Positions 20,440 through 28,148 of a stretch of DNA of 64,000 nucleotides are shown here, piece by piece. How positions within the stretch are numbered: the first letter of the stretch is position 1; each line of letters opens with the position of its first letter. Position numbers and translations under genes: made by a program. The notes under the pieces were generated by a model. The model did no database searches. It had not been told where the DNA came from and saw only the letters and a program-made list of their open reading frames with translations. Origin of the DNA: Solirubrobacter sp963792915. Its GTDB lineage: Bacteria; Actinomycetota; Thermoleophilia; Solirubrobacterales; Solirubrobacteraceae. Location: NCBI GenBank assembly GCA_963792915.1, contig CAWBYD010000007.1, forward strand, positions 62,001 to 126,000, given 5' to 3'.

Positions 20440-21413
20440 GCAGCGGCCAGACGATGAGCGCGGAGGCGATCGCCGCCCTGGTCGATGCCGCGCGCGAAGG
20501 CAAGCTGCCCGACGAGAAGCAGACGCCGCAGCGGCGGCGCCGCATGCGTGCGGTCGACTTCACCCGCCCGACCAAGTTCACCTCCGAGCAGGAGCGCCGC
20601 CTCGGGCGCACGCTCGAAGCGTTCTGCCGCACGGCCTCGACGCGCCTGTCGGCCGAGCTGCGCGTGCCGCTGGAGCTCGAGCTCCTGACCAGCACGCAGC
20701 TGACGTGGGCCAACGCGCACACGCAGGTCCCGACCAGCTCCACGGGCGCGATCTTCATCGTCGAGCCGATCGGCACGCGCATGCTGCTGTCGGCGGAGAC
20801 GACCCTGCTGCTGGGCGCGATCGAGCTCCTGCTCGGCGGGTCGATCCAGGGCATCGGCGTCAAGGAACGCCGCATGACCGACATCGACCAGGCGCTGGGC
20901 CGGCACTTCTTCGAGCGCCTGCTGGCGCAGCTGACGACGATCTGGACCGACGTCGCGGGCCTGTCGCTGACGCTCGAGAACATGGACCAGCACATGGAGA
21001 CCGCGCAGATGGTCTCCGTGTCGGAGCCGACCCTGTCGCTGATGATGGAGGCGCGCCTGCAGGGCACGTCCGCGACGCTGGCGCTGCTGATCCCGTGGGG
21101 CGCGATCGCGCCGGTGGCCGAGCAGTTCGGCAGCCGTGAGGACTCGCACGCGCGCGACGACGCGAACGAGCGCTCGGTGGCCACCGCCGTCGGCAGCGTC
21201 GAGATGACGCTGCGGGCCGAGGTCGCCTCGATCGAGCTGCCGATCGAGGCCGTGCTGGCGCTCAAGGAGGGCGACGTACTGCGGCTGAACGCGCCCTCGT
21301 CGTCCGGCGTCACGGTCTACGCCGACACGGTGCCCGTCCACACCGGCAAGCCCGGCCGCAGCGGAAGCCGCCGCGCCGTGCAGATCACCGGCCGCGTGGA
21401 GGACGACCGATGA
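20436..21413 (+). CDS. fliM: flagellar motor switch protein FliM
   Basis: Component of the C-ring that receives CheY-P and sets rotation direction. The 325-aa product has an N-terminal segment (MSAEAIAALVDAA) corresponding to the CheY-P-binding EIDALL peptide, a CheC-like middle domain (about 45-225) and a C-terminal SpoA/FliN-like domain (about 245-320). It overlaps cheD and fliY by 4 nt each. No other flagellar structural genes lie in the window. Confidence 0.93.
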   Translation: MSSGQTMSAEAIAALVDAAREGKLPDEKQTPQRRRRMRAVDFTRPTKFTSEQERRLGRTLEAFCRTASTRLSAELRVPLELELLTSTQLTWANAHTQVPTSSTGAIFIVEPIGTRMLLSAETTLLLGAIELLLGGSIQGIGVKERRMTDIDQALGRHFFERLLAQLTTIWTDVAGLSLTLENMDQHMETAQMVSVSEPTLSLMMEARLQGTSATLALLIPWGAIAPVAEQFGSREDSHARDDANERSVATAVGSVEMTLRAEVASIELPIEAVLALKEGDVLRLNAPSSSGVTVYADTVPVHTGKPGRSGSRRAVQITGRVEDDR

Positions 21414-22303
21414 GCTCCGAGGCACTCGAGCGGCTCGGCAAGTCGACCGCGGAGGTGTGCGTCGGCGTGCTCGAGATGTTCGCGCCGGGCAAGATCTCGC
21501 TGGGCGAGATCCGCGTGACCGGCGACGCGAGGTCGGTGCTGGCCTCCTCGCCGGTGCCCGCGGTGGCGATGTCCGTGTCCTACGTGGACGGCGTCACCGG
21601 CGGCAACGTCTTCCTGATCACGCTGGAAGGCGCGCGCCGGCTGGCGGCGTCGATGATGGGCATGGAGGAGCCGGAGGACCCCGATGCCGTCGAGCTCTCC
21701 GAGCTCGAGCTCTCGGCCGTGTCCGAGGCCATGAACCAGATGATGGCCCAGGCCGCGGCGGCGACGTCCGCGGTGCTCGGCACCGAGGTGGAGATCTCCA
21801 CCCCGGACACCAAGACCTTCACGTCGGCCGACGAGATCACCGACGCCTATCCGCACACGCCGCACGCGATCCACATCCCGATGGAGATCGTCGGCGAGCC
21901 CGCGCGGCTCGTCCAGCTCGTCCCGAACGCGTTCGTCGTGCGGATGTCCAGCGCGCTGGACGACATGGGCGCCGAGCTGCCCGCGGCCACGTCCGGCGCC
22001 CCGGCGGGCGAGGCGTCCAAGCCGTCGCTCGCGGGCATCCCGGTCCGCGTGTGGGCGGAGCTGGGGCGTACCCGCATGGCCTCGGCGCAGGTGGTCGGTC
22101 TTCCCCCCGGCGCCGTGGTCGAGCTCGACAAGCAGGCCGACGACGCGATCGATCTCTACGTCAACGGCACCCGCTTCGCCACCGGCCGCCTGGTCGTGGT
22201 GGACGGAACCGACTGGGCCGTGCGCATCGAGCACGTGTTCGACAAGACCGAAATCAACGCCGAGTCCGGAATGGAGGTGGCCAGTTGGCCAGAATCCTGG
22301 TAG
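21410..22303 (+). CDS. fliY: flagellar switch protein FliY/FliN
   Basis: A 297-aa C-ring protein. The N-terminal two thirds are CheC-like, with one recognisable E-x2-N site (LSAVSEAMNQM at about 100-110) and no clear first site. The C-terminal about 90 residues (IPVRVWAELGRTRM to VRIEHVFDKTE) form the FliN SpoA domain. This CheC-FliN fusion is the FliY arrangement of Gram-positive bacteria, which may also act as a CheY-P phosphatase. It overlaps the cheY start by 19 nt. Confidence 0.88.
   Translation: MSSEALERLGKSTAEVCVGVLEMFAPGKISLGEIRVTGDARSVLASSPVPAVAMSVSYVDGVTGGNVFLITLEGARRLAASMMGMEEPEDPDAVELSELELSAVSEAMNQMMAQAAAATSAVLGTEVEISTPDTKTFTSADEITDAYPHTPHAIHIPMEIVGEPARLVQLVPNAFVVRMSSALDDMGAELPAATSGAPAGEASKPSLAGIPVRVWAELGRTRMASAQVVGLPPGAVVELDKQADDAIDLYVNGTRFATGRLVVVDGTDWAVRIEHVFDKTEINAESGMEVASWPESW
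22273..22277 (+). promoter_or_regulatory. ribosome binding site deciding the cheY TTG start
   Basis: GGAGG lies 7 nt before TTG 22285, inside the end of fliY. It identifies the rare TTG as the cheY start, exactly where the CheY fold (ARILVVDDA) begins. Confidence 0.75.
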
Positions 22304-22644
22304 TCGACGATGCCGCTTTCATGCGGAAGATGGTCAGCGACGCGCTGACCAGGGGCGGCCACGAGGTCGTCGGAGAGGCCGGCAACGGCGTCGAGGCGAT
22401 CACCCGCTTTCAGGAGCTCAAGCCCGAGCTCACCACGCTCGACATCACGATGCCCGAGAAGGACGGCCTCGCCGCCCTGAAGGAGATCATCGCGCTCGAC
22501 CCCACGGCGCGCGTGATCATGTGCTCCGCGCTCGGGCAGGAGTCCAAGGTGCTCGAGTCGATCAAGCTCGGCGCGCGTGACTTCGTCGTCAAGCCGTTCC
22601 AGGCCGAGCGCGTGCTCGAGGCGGTCGGCAAAGCCCTTCTGTGA
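22285..22644 (+). CDS. cheY: chemotaxis response regulator CheY
   Basis: Single-domain receiver of 119 aa that carries the signal from CheA to the FliM/FliY switch. Acidic pocket VVDDA at 6-10, phospho-acceptor Asp53 (TLDITMPEKDG), Ser/Thr switch in MCSALGQ and Lys in VVKPF are all present. Translation starts at TTG, supported by the GGAGG upstream and by the domain boundary. Last clear gene of the chemotaxis operon. Confidence 0.94.
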   Translation: MARILVVDDAAFMRKMVSDALTRGGHEVVGEAGNGVEAITRFQELKPELTTLDITMPEKDGLAALKEIIALDPTARVIMCSALGQESKVLESIKLGARDFVVKPFQAERVLEAVGKALL

Positions 22645-22690
22645 GAACTCCGGCGGCCGCCGGGCCGCCGGGCGTTTAATGGGTACTGCG

Positions 22691-23110
22691 ATGTTCCGTC
22701 GCCGTCGCCCCTCCCCTCCCCCGCCGCGGCTCCCGCCCGACCCGTGGCCGGCGATGCGCGCGATCGTCGCCGAGGCGGTGATCTGGCAGGACGCCGCCGA
22801 GGCGCTGCTGGACGATGTTCGCCAGCGCCTCCCGCTGGCCGAGCTGGCGCCGCGCGGCGGCCCGCTCGTCAGCCGCTTCGTCGCGCTCGAGAGCGGGCTG
22901 CCCGTGTCCGACGACCCGGAGGTCATCCGGCGCACGACCGAGCTGCGGCAGCTGCTCAACCACCACGCGCACATGATCTCGGCGTCGCTGGACATGCTGG
23001 CGACCGACTGGCGCTCGGAGAAGATCGTCGAGCAGCTCGAGAAGCTCGACGGGCTCGGGGCGCCTGCGCGCCGCCTCGAGGCCGTCTGGGACGAGCTCAA
23101 GGTCTCGTAG
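22691..23110 (+). CDS. hypothetical protein after cheY
   Basis: A 139-aa protein (MFRRRRPSPPPP, then helical). After a basic and proline-rich start of about 20 residues it is mostly amphipathic helix (AIVAEAVIWQDAAEALL, RRTTELRQLLNHHAHM, EKIVEQLEKLDGL). ATG 22679 would add four residues; neither start has a strong ribosome binding site. It lies 46 nt after cheY in the same direction, so it may be co-transcribed with the chemotaxis operon. No family was recognised. Confidence 0.65.
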   Translation: MFRRRRPSPPPPRLPPDPWPAMRAIVAEAVIWQDAAEALLDDVRQRLPLAELAPRGGPLVSRFVALESGLPVSDDPEVIRRTTELRQLLNHHAHMISASLDMLATDWRSEKIVEQLEKLDGLGAPARRLEAVWDELKVS

Positions 23111-23125
23111 GGAATCCGGCTCGCG

Positions 23126-23144
23126 CACGCCCACGACGGGCGTG
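23126..23144. terminator. GC-rich hairpin between convergent genes
   Basis: CACGCCC-5 nt-GGGCGTG, a perfect 7-bp stem between the end of the post-cheY gene (23110) and the end of the small secreted-protein gene (23152). No T-run follows on either strand, so it is only a possible bidirectional terminator. Confidence 0.3.
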
Positions 23145-23151
23145 GGAGGCG

Positions 23152-23316
23152 TCAGAGGAGCTTGTGGAAGATGCAGACGCCGCTCGGCGGCTGCTGACCC
23201 GGCTTGGCGTGCGCCTGGGCGGCCTGCTCGCCCTCGGCGAGGGCGGCGCCGACGGACAGGCCCATCGCGGCGAGGGCGGCGGCGAAGGTGGCGGCGATCG
23301 TCTTGAGCTTGGGCAT
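23152..23316 (-). CDS. small secreted protein (54 aa)
   Basis: Short minus-strand ORF, ATG 23316 to TGA 23152. The product begins MPKLKTIAATF, has a hydrophobic core of alanines and leucines, and a classic signal-peptidase site ALA before EGEQAA at about residue 28. The mature part would be about 26 residues, ending GVCIFHKLL with a single cysteine. It diverges from the structured unit at 23369-23567. No strong ribosome binding site is visible and no homologue is recognised; the signal-peptide layout is the main evidence. Confidence 0.5.
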   Translation of the reverse strand: MPKLKTIAATFAAALAAMGLSVGAALAEGEQAAQAHAKPGQQPPSGVCIFHKLL

Positions 23317-23368
23317 TTCGACCCGTGTGATCGACCCGCGATGCCGCCGGCTTGAGGGCGGATCGCAG

Positions 23369-23411
23369 GCACCTGGACGCTTGTTGTATTCAGACTGCTA
23401 CGTCCAGGTGC
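23369..23411. promoter_or_regulatory. 11-bp perfect inverted repeat between divergent small genes
   Basis: GCACCTGGACG at 23369-23379 is matched by CGTCCAGGTGC at 23401-23411, separated by a 21-nt AT-richer spacer. It lies between the divergent small secreted-protein gene and the five-codon ORF. It could be an operator for divergent promoters or the stem of a leader RNA. An alternative short stem (CCAGG 23404-23408 with CCTGG 23415-23419) would compete with it. Confidence 0.55.
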
Positions 23412-23498
23412 AATCCTGGGTGTTGTCAGGAACGACCCACCAGGAGACCTCGACACACCGCGTTGCCGCGCGGTCCGCGAGGGAGAAAGGAGCGCATC

Positions 23499-23516
23499 AT
23501 GGGCTTCCGCATCTAG
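23499..23516 (+). CDS. five-codon ORF (MGFRI) with strong ribosome binding site
   Basis: ATG 23499, four codons and TAG 23514-23516, preceded by AAAGGAG (23486-23492) with an ideal 6-nt spacer, one of the best ribosome binding sites in the window. After the TAG the same frame stays open for 16 more codons (YESAPFERAPSG…) to a TAA at 23565. It may be a leader peptide, or a 22-codon ORF interrupted by an amber codon. It is immediately followed by an intrinsic terminator. Confidence 0.45.
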   Translation: MGFRI

Positions 23517-23534
23517 TACGAGTCCGCCCCCTTC

Positions 23535-23565
23535 GAGCGAGCGCCATCGGGCGCTCGTTCTCGTT
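23535..23565 (+). terminator. intrinsic terminator after the five-codon ORF
   Basis: Stem CGAGCGCC (23538-23545), loop ATCG, GGCGCTCG (23550-23557), extendable by three more pairs including one G-U, followed by TTCTCGTT. One of two hairpins in the window with a recognisable T-rich tail. Confidence 0.6.
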
Positions 23566-23567
23566 AA

Positions 23568-23813
23568 CGGCAGGTCGGGTAACGCCCTGAATCGGACAAA
23601 TGTCTAGTCCGGATCTCCGTGAATCCCGCGACTGGTGATATCGCGACGACGGCGCGTCGGTGAGTCCGACGGCCACCAGCGGTGGAATAGTGCGCCGACG
23701 AGGAGATCCGATTCCCACCGAAGTCTGACGACTTGACGACCTGCCTTGGCGAACAGTCCCGCGGCCCGGCGCCGGGCTGGTGCAGCGTCATGAGCGATCC
23801 GGGCTAGGCGGGG
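23568..23813. other. gene-free interval downstream of the HD-GYP gene
   Basis: No gene is supported in these 246 nt. Three inverted repeats are visible: CGGAC-9 nt-GTCCG at 23593-23611, CGTCGG-5 nt-CCGACG at 23655-23671, and CCACC-3 nt-GGTGG at 23673-23685. A 10-bp direct repeat GGGCTAGGCG borders the HD-GYP stop codon. No T-runs follow. Confidence 0.45.
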
Positions 23814-25184
23814 CTAGGCGGCCCGCATGCGCGGTCGCGCGTAATCCGCGACGCGCTTGTCGAACGCGAGCTCGAACTCGAAGTCGGCCTCGTCGCTGTG
23901 GCTGAACGCGACGCCGCGCTCCAGGATCATGCGCTCGAAGACCTCCACGACCTGCGGATCGAGCTGGGTCCCGGCCACCCGCCGCAGCTCGGCCAGCGCA
24001 GCCTCGGAGCTCACGGGCCGGCGGTAGGAGTCGCGCGAGGTCATCACGTCATAGGTGTCGGCGGCTGAGATGATCCGCGAGCCGAGCGGGATCTGCTCGC
24101 CGGCTATGCCGGTCGGATAGCCGCCGCCTGAGAAGCGCTCGTGATGGTGCAGGACGATCTCGGCCACCGGTCCGTAGCCCTCGATGCGTTCCACGAGCTT
24201 CGCGCCCTGCTCGGGGTGGAGCTTGATCTGCTGCCACTCCTCGTCGGTCAGCTTGCGGTTGGCGAACAGGATCGAGTCGGGCAGGATGAACTTGCCGATG
24301 TCGTGCAGAAGCGCGGCCGTATGGATCAGCTCGCGCTCGCGCTCGGGGAGGCCGAGCATCGACGCCACCTCGCGCGAATAGCGCGCGACCGCGGCCGAGT
24401 GACGCGCGGTCATGGCGTCGCGCATCGACAGCGTCTGTACCACCGTCGACAGCAGACCAACCTGTAGGGGGCGAGTTCCTCCGTTCGCTGCTCCAGCTCT
24501 TCGCCCCGCTCCTGGGCCTGTACCGCCGTACGAATGAGGTACTGGAAGATCAGCAGCACGACCGCCAGCAGGCCCACCGCGCTGACGCCGATCGTCGTGT
24601 ACGTGAACGCGACGCCGGCCGTCAGGAGACCGATCGCGAACTCGGACGGCAGCACTGGGAGAAACACGGAGCGCACCGACGCGCTCAGCGGAACACCCGC
24701 TAGGACCTGGAGGCAACTCGCGACCATGAAGAAGTTCAGCGTGACGGCGCCCATGAACGTAACGAGCACGAGCACTGCGAAGCTCGCGCTCTCCGGCGGG
24801 ACGGCCACGTAACGGGCCATGAGACCGCCGAGCACTGGGCAGACGGTGAAGGCGGTGAGGTTCGCGAGCGTGCGATCCAGGGGGCGGCGCGTACGCACGG
24901 CGTCGATCACGGTGCACAGCACACCGATGACCGCGGCGGGTGCCGGGCCCTAGGAGGGCCATGGCGAGCACCACCGCAAGGAACGCTCCCGAGATGTGGA
25001 TGCCGCGCACGACCACGGTCAGGATGTCGCTTCCCACGGCGAGAACGAGCAGAAGGCCGAACAATGCCTCCGGGTGCCAGTCGGCCGCGTGCGAGGTCAG
25101 CGCGGCCGCCGCCACGGCAGCGGCGAGCATCAGCGCTTGCGCGATCAGGGTGGACCGGACCTTCACGGCCCCAGTAATCGGCAC
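23814..25184 (-). pseudogene. HD-GYP domain membrane phosphodiesterase, doubly frameshifted
   Basis: One open frame spans 456 codons, but only its ends make sense. Residues 1-80 are membrane helices; residues about 240-456 form an HD-GYP domain (LLHDIGKF, HHHERFSGGGYPTG, ADTYDVMTSRD) that degrades cyclic di-GMP in this family. The middle third is Arg/His-rich nonsense, while the proper membrane-protein sequence lies in the next frame (24467-24950). One extra base near 24943-24950 and one missing C in the run at 24467-24471 would explain it and restore a continuous multi-helix plus coiled-coil sensor fused to HD-GYP. It could be a real lesion or assembly error. It diverges from the MFS gene. 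Confidence 0.75.
24410..24922 (-). pseudogene. central frame of the HD-GYP gene
   Basis: This frame holds the missing middle of the HD-GYP protein: five to six hydrophobic helices (for example FAVLVLVTFMGAVTLNFFMV, VGLLAVVLLIFQYLI) and the start of a signalling helix (QERGEELEQRTEELA). In the outer frame the next expected residues, LQVGLLSTVVQTLS, follow directly. It is not an independent gene. Confidence 0.65.
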
Positions 25185-25267
25185 GTCGGTCCGTCAGTTT
25201 GAATACGCCGCTCTCTCCGGCGACGCTGCCCACACCGCTCCGATGGCGCGAGATAGAGTGCCAAACG

Positions 25268-26524
25268 GTGAGGAGGCGTTTCGAGCCCTTGCGGGTACGT
25301 CCGTTCGGTCGCCTCCTGGGGACGTACACGCTCAATGACCTCGGCGACTCGATCGGGGTCGTGGCGCTGGCCATCCTGGTCTTTGATCGGACCGATGACG
25401 TCGCCGCGATCGCCGGATTCTTCCTGGCCGCGAAGTTCCTCCCGGCACTCGTGGCGACCGGGCTCACGGCGCACCTGGACCGCCGCCCGCTGCGCCATTC
25501 GCTGCCGCTCATCTACATCCTCGAGGCGATGGTGTTCGGAGTGCTCGCCCTGCTCGCCGCGGATGACGAGTTCTCACTCTCGGCGGTGCTGCTGCTCGGC
25601 TTCATCGACGGCACGCTGGCGATCACCGGCCGCGGGCTGACGCGCGGCGCGGTCGCGGCCACGCTGCAGCCGCACGAGCTGCTGAGCGAGGGCAACGCGC
25701 TGATGAACCTCGGGTTCGCGTTCGCGTCGGTGTTCGGCGCGGCGCTGGCGGGTGCGCTGATCGCCGCCTTCGGCCTCTCGGCGGCGCTGCTGGTGGACGC
25801 CGCCACGTTCCTGGTCATCGCGCTCGTGCTGGCGTCGACCTCGCGGCTGCCGGTGCCCGAGCACGAGGAACCGCAGCCCTGGCGCGAGCGGCTCGGAGCG
25901 GGGTTCGCGTTCGCCCGCGGCAGCCGGCCGGTGCGGCTGCTGCTCGGCGGGCAGGCGCTGGCGCTCATCTGCTTCACGCTGATCGTGCCGATCGAGGTCA
26001 TCTACGCGAAGCAGAGCCTGGGCACCAGCAACGCCGGCTACGGCCTCCTGCTGTCGGCCTGGGGCGCCGGGATCGTGCTCGGCAGCCTGCTCTACCTCGC
26101 GCTCAAGCAGCGCTCGAGCTTCATGCTGATCGTGCTCTCCAGCGCCGCGGTCGGGCTCGCCTACCTCGGGATGTCGCAGGCCGCGACGCTGTGGGTCGCC
26201 TGCGCCGTGTCGGTCGTCGGCGGCGCCGGGAACGGCATCCAGTGGGTCGCGGTGCTGACCGCCGTGCAGGAGGTCACGCCGTCCGAATACCAGGCGCGCG
26301 TGTCGGGCCTGCTCGAGTCGCTCGGCGCGGCGATGCCGGGCGTCGGCTACTTCGTCGGCGGGGCGATCGTCGCGCTGTCCTCGCCCCGCGTCGCCTACGC
26401 CGTGGCCGGCGGCGGGATCATCGTGCTGGTGATCGCGGCGCTGGCGGGCAGGCCGTCATACGAGCGCCGCGGGGCGGCGCTCACACCTCAACAACGACCG
26501 GGAGCACCATCGGGCGCCGCTTGA
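25268..26524 (+). CDS. MFS transporter
   Basis: Inner-membrane transporter of about 418 aa with about 12 hydrophobic helices, a cytoplasmic loop motif (HLDRRPLRH) between helices 2 and 3, and a central loop (PVPEHEEPQPWRERL). It resembles MFS drug-exporter-like proteins; no substrate can be inferred. Start is uncertain: TTG 25199, GTG 25268 and TTG 25289 are all in frame, and AGGAGG at 25271-25276 precedes the last by 12 nt. The last 44 nt overlap the end of the convergent rnj gene. It diverges from the HD-GYP gene. Confidence 0.88.
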   Translation: MRRRFEPLRVRPFGRLLGTYTLNDLGDSIGVVALAILVFDRTDDVAAIAGFFLAAKFLPALVATGLTAHLDRRPLRHSLPLIYILEAMVFGVLALLAADDEFSLSAVLLLGFIDGTLAITGRGLTRGAVAATLQPHELLSEGNALMNLGFAFASVFGAALAGALIAAFGLSAALLVDAATFLVIALVLASTSRLPVPEHEEPQPWRERLGAGFAFARGSRPVRLLLGGQALALICFTLIVPIEVIYAKQSLGTSNAGYGLLLSAWGAGIVLGSLLYLALKQRSSFMLIVLSSAAVGLAYLGMSQAATLWVACAVSVVGGAGNGIQWVAVLTAVQEVTPSEYQARVSGLLESLGAAMPGVGYFVGGAIVALSSPRVAYAVAGGGIIVLVIAALAGRPSYERRGAALTPQQRPGAPSGAA

Positions 26525-28148
26525 GGCGCTCGTAGATGAACGTCGCGAGGTCGTCGTGCAGGAAGGACTCGAGCACGTCGACCTCGGCGATGTGCTGCTC
26601 GGCGGCGCGGTCCAGCGAGTCCTCCACCGCTTCGCGCAGCTCGTCGATGAACGCGCTGTTGCCGTCCAGGAACGGGACGCCGCGCGCCAGCACCTCGGGC
26701 GGGACGACCGACGAGCCGTCCTGCTCGGAGACGGTGGCGACGATGATGAAGATGCCGTCCGCGGACAGCATGCGGCGATCGCGCAGCGCGACGTCGGACA
26801 CGTCGCCGATGTCCACGCCGTCGACGAAGATCATCCCCGCCGTCTCGGGCTTGCCGAGCCGGGCGCCCTGCTCGTCGATCTCGAGCGGCGTGCCGTTCTC
26901 GGTGCGGAAGATGTTCGCGCGCGGGATCCCGACCGACTCGGCCAGCTCGGAGTGGATCAGCATCCGCTTGTAGTCGCCGTGGACCGGCATGACGTACTTC
27001 GGGCGCGTGAGGTTGATCATCATCTTGACCTCCTCCGCGTAGCCGTGGCCGGAGGCGTGGATCGGCGCGTCGCGCGCGGTCACCACCTCGCAGCCGATGT
27101 GGTACAGGCGGTCGATCGTCTCGTTGACCGCGCGCTCGTTGCCGGGGATCGGGGTGGCGCTGAAGACCACCGTGTCCCCCTCCTTGAGCTCCACCTGCGG
27201 ATGGTCGCGGTAGGCCATGCGGCGCAGTGCCGACAGCGGCTCCCCCTGCGATCCGGTGGAGATCACCACGATCTTCTCGTCGGCCCACTGGTCGATCTCG
27301 CGCGGCGGCACCAGCATCCCGTCGGGAATGTCGATGTGCCCGAGGCTGCGGCCGATGTTGACGTTCTTGCGCATCGAGCGCCCGACCAGCGCGACCTTGC
27401 GGCCGTTGCGCTCGGCCGCGTGGACGACCTGCTGGACGCGGTGGATGTTGGACGCGAAGCAGGTGACGACGATCCGGCCCGGGCAGCGCGCGAACACGCG
27501 GTCAAGGTGCGGGCCGACGATCGACTCCGACTCCGAGATCCCCGGGCGGTCGGCGTTCGTCGAGTCGCCGCACAGCAGCAGCAGCCCGTCGCGCCCGAGC
27601 TCGGCGAGCCGCGACATGTCGGCCGGCGCACCGCCGACCGGCGTCTGGTCGAACTTGTAGTCGCCGGTGAAGAGCACCGTCCCGAGCGACGTCGTCAGCG
27701 CGACGCCCGAGGCGTCGGGAATCGAGTGCGTGAGGTGGATGCGCTCGATCTCGAACGGCCCGGCCTGCACGGCCTGGCCGATCGGGAGCACCTCGAGCTC
27801 GACGTCGCGCAGCTTGTGCTCGTCGAGCTTGGAGCGCGCCATCGCGATCGTCAGCTGACCGGAGTAGACGACCGGGATCTTGTCCTGGCCGAGGTCGCGG
27901 ATCACCCACGGGAGCGCGCCGAGGTGGTCCTCGTGGCCGTGCGTGATGACGAACGCCTCGATCGCCTCCACGTGCTCGCGCAGGTACGTGAAGTCCGGCA
28001 GCACGAGGTCGATCCCCATCATCTCGGCGGTCGGGAAGCGCAGCCCGCAGTCGACCACCACGATCCGGCCCTCGTACTCGACGACCGTCAGGTTCTTGCC
28101 GATCTCACCGACCCCTCCCAGCGGAAGGATCCGGAGTTTGCCACTCAC
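26481..28148 (-). CDS. rnj: ribonuclease J
   Basis: Metallo-beta-lactamase/beta-CASP nuclease with 5'-3' exo- and endonuclease activity in mRNA decay and rRNA maturation. The GTG at 28148 overlaps the dapA stop by 4 nt and gives 555 aa, the standard RNase J length, beginning SGKLRILPLGGVGEIG. Zinc motif HGHEDHLGA, LTHSIPDA and the beta-CASP motif HASGHGY are present. dapA-rnj is a conserved actinobacterial pair. Confidence 0.96.
   Translation of the reverse strand: MSGKLRILPLGGVGEIGKNLTVVEYEGRIVVVDCGLRFPTAEMMGIDLVLPDFTYLREHVEAIEAFVITHGHEDHLGALPWVIRDLGQDKIPVVYSGQLTIAMARSKLDEHKLRDVELEVLPIGQAVQAGPFEIERIHLTHSIPDASGVALTTSLGTVLFTGDYKFDQTPVGGAPADMSRLAELGRDGLLLLCGDSTNADRPGISESESIVGPHLDRVFARCPGRIVVTCFASNIHRVQQVVHAAERNGRKVALVGRSMRKNVNIGRSLGHIDIPDGMLVPPREIDQWADEKIVVISTGSQGEPLSALRRMAYRDHPQVELKEGDTVVFSATPIPGNERAVNETIDRLYHIGCEVVTARDAPIHASGHGYAEEVKMMINLTRPKYVMPVHGDYKRMLIHSELAESVGIPRANIFRTENGTPLEIDEQGARLGKPETAGMIFVDGVDIGDVSDVALRDRRMLSADGIFIIVATVSEQDGSSVVPPEVLARGVPFLDGNSAFIDELREAVEDSLDRAAEQHIAEVDVLESFLHDDLATFIYERLKRRPMVLPVVVEV

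Larger units (their letters stand above)
23369..23567 (+). ncRNA. candidate structured leader or small RNA with five-codon ORF
   Basis: About 200 nt with successive foldable elements on the plus strand: the 11-bp stem 23369-23411, a competing stem 23404-23419, a CCTGG/CCAGG pairing (23415-23419 with 23440-23444), a hairpin ACCGCG-6 nt-CGCGGT at 23457-23474, a ribosome binding site, a five-codon ORF and a terminator. No known riboswitch class was recognised. The 5' end is not defined. Confidence 0.35.

Noticed and set aside
23581..23640. Possible cyclic di-GMP riboswitch near the HD-GYP gene
   Set aside because: The conserved GEMM core sequences are not present, and the interval is downstream, not upstream, of the gene.
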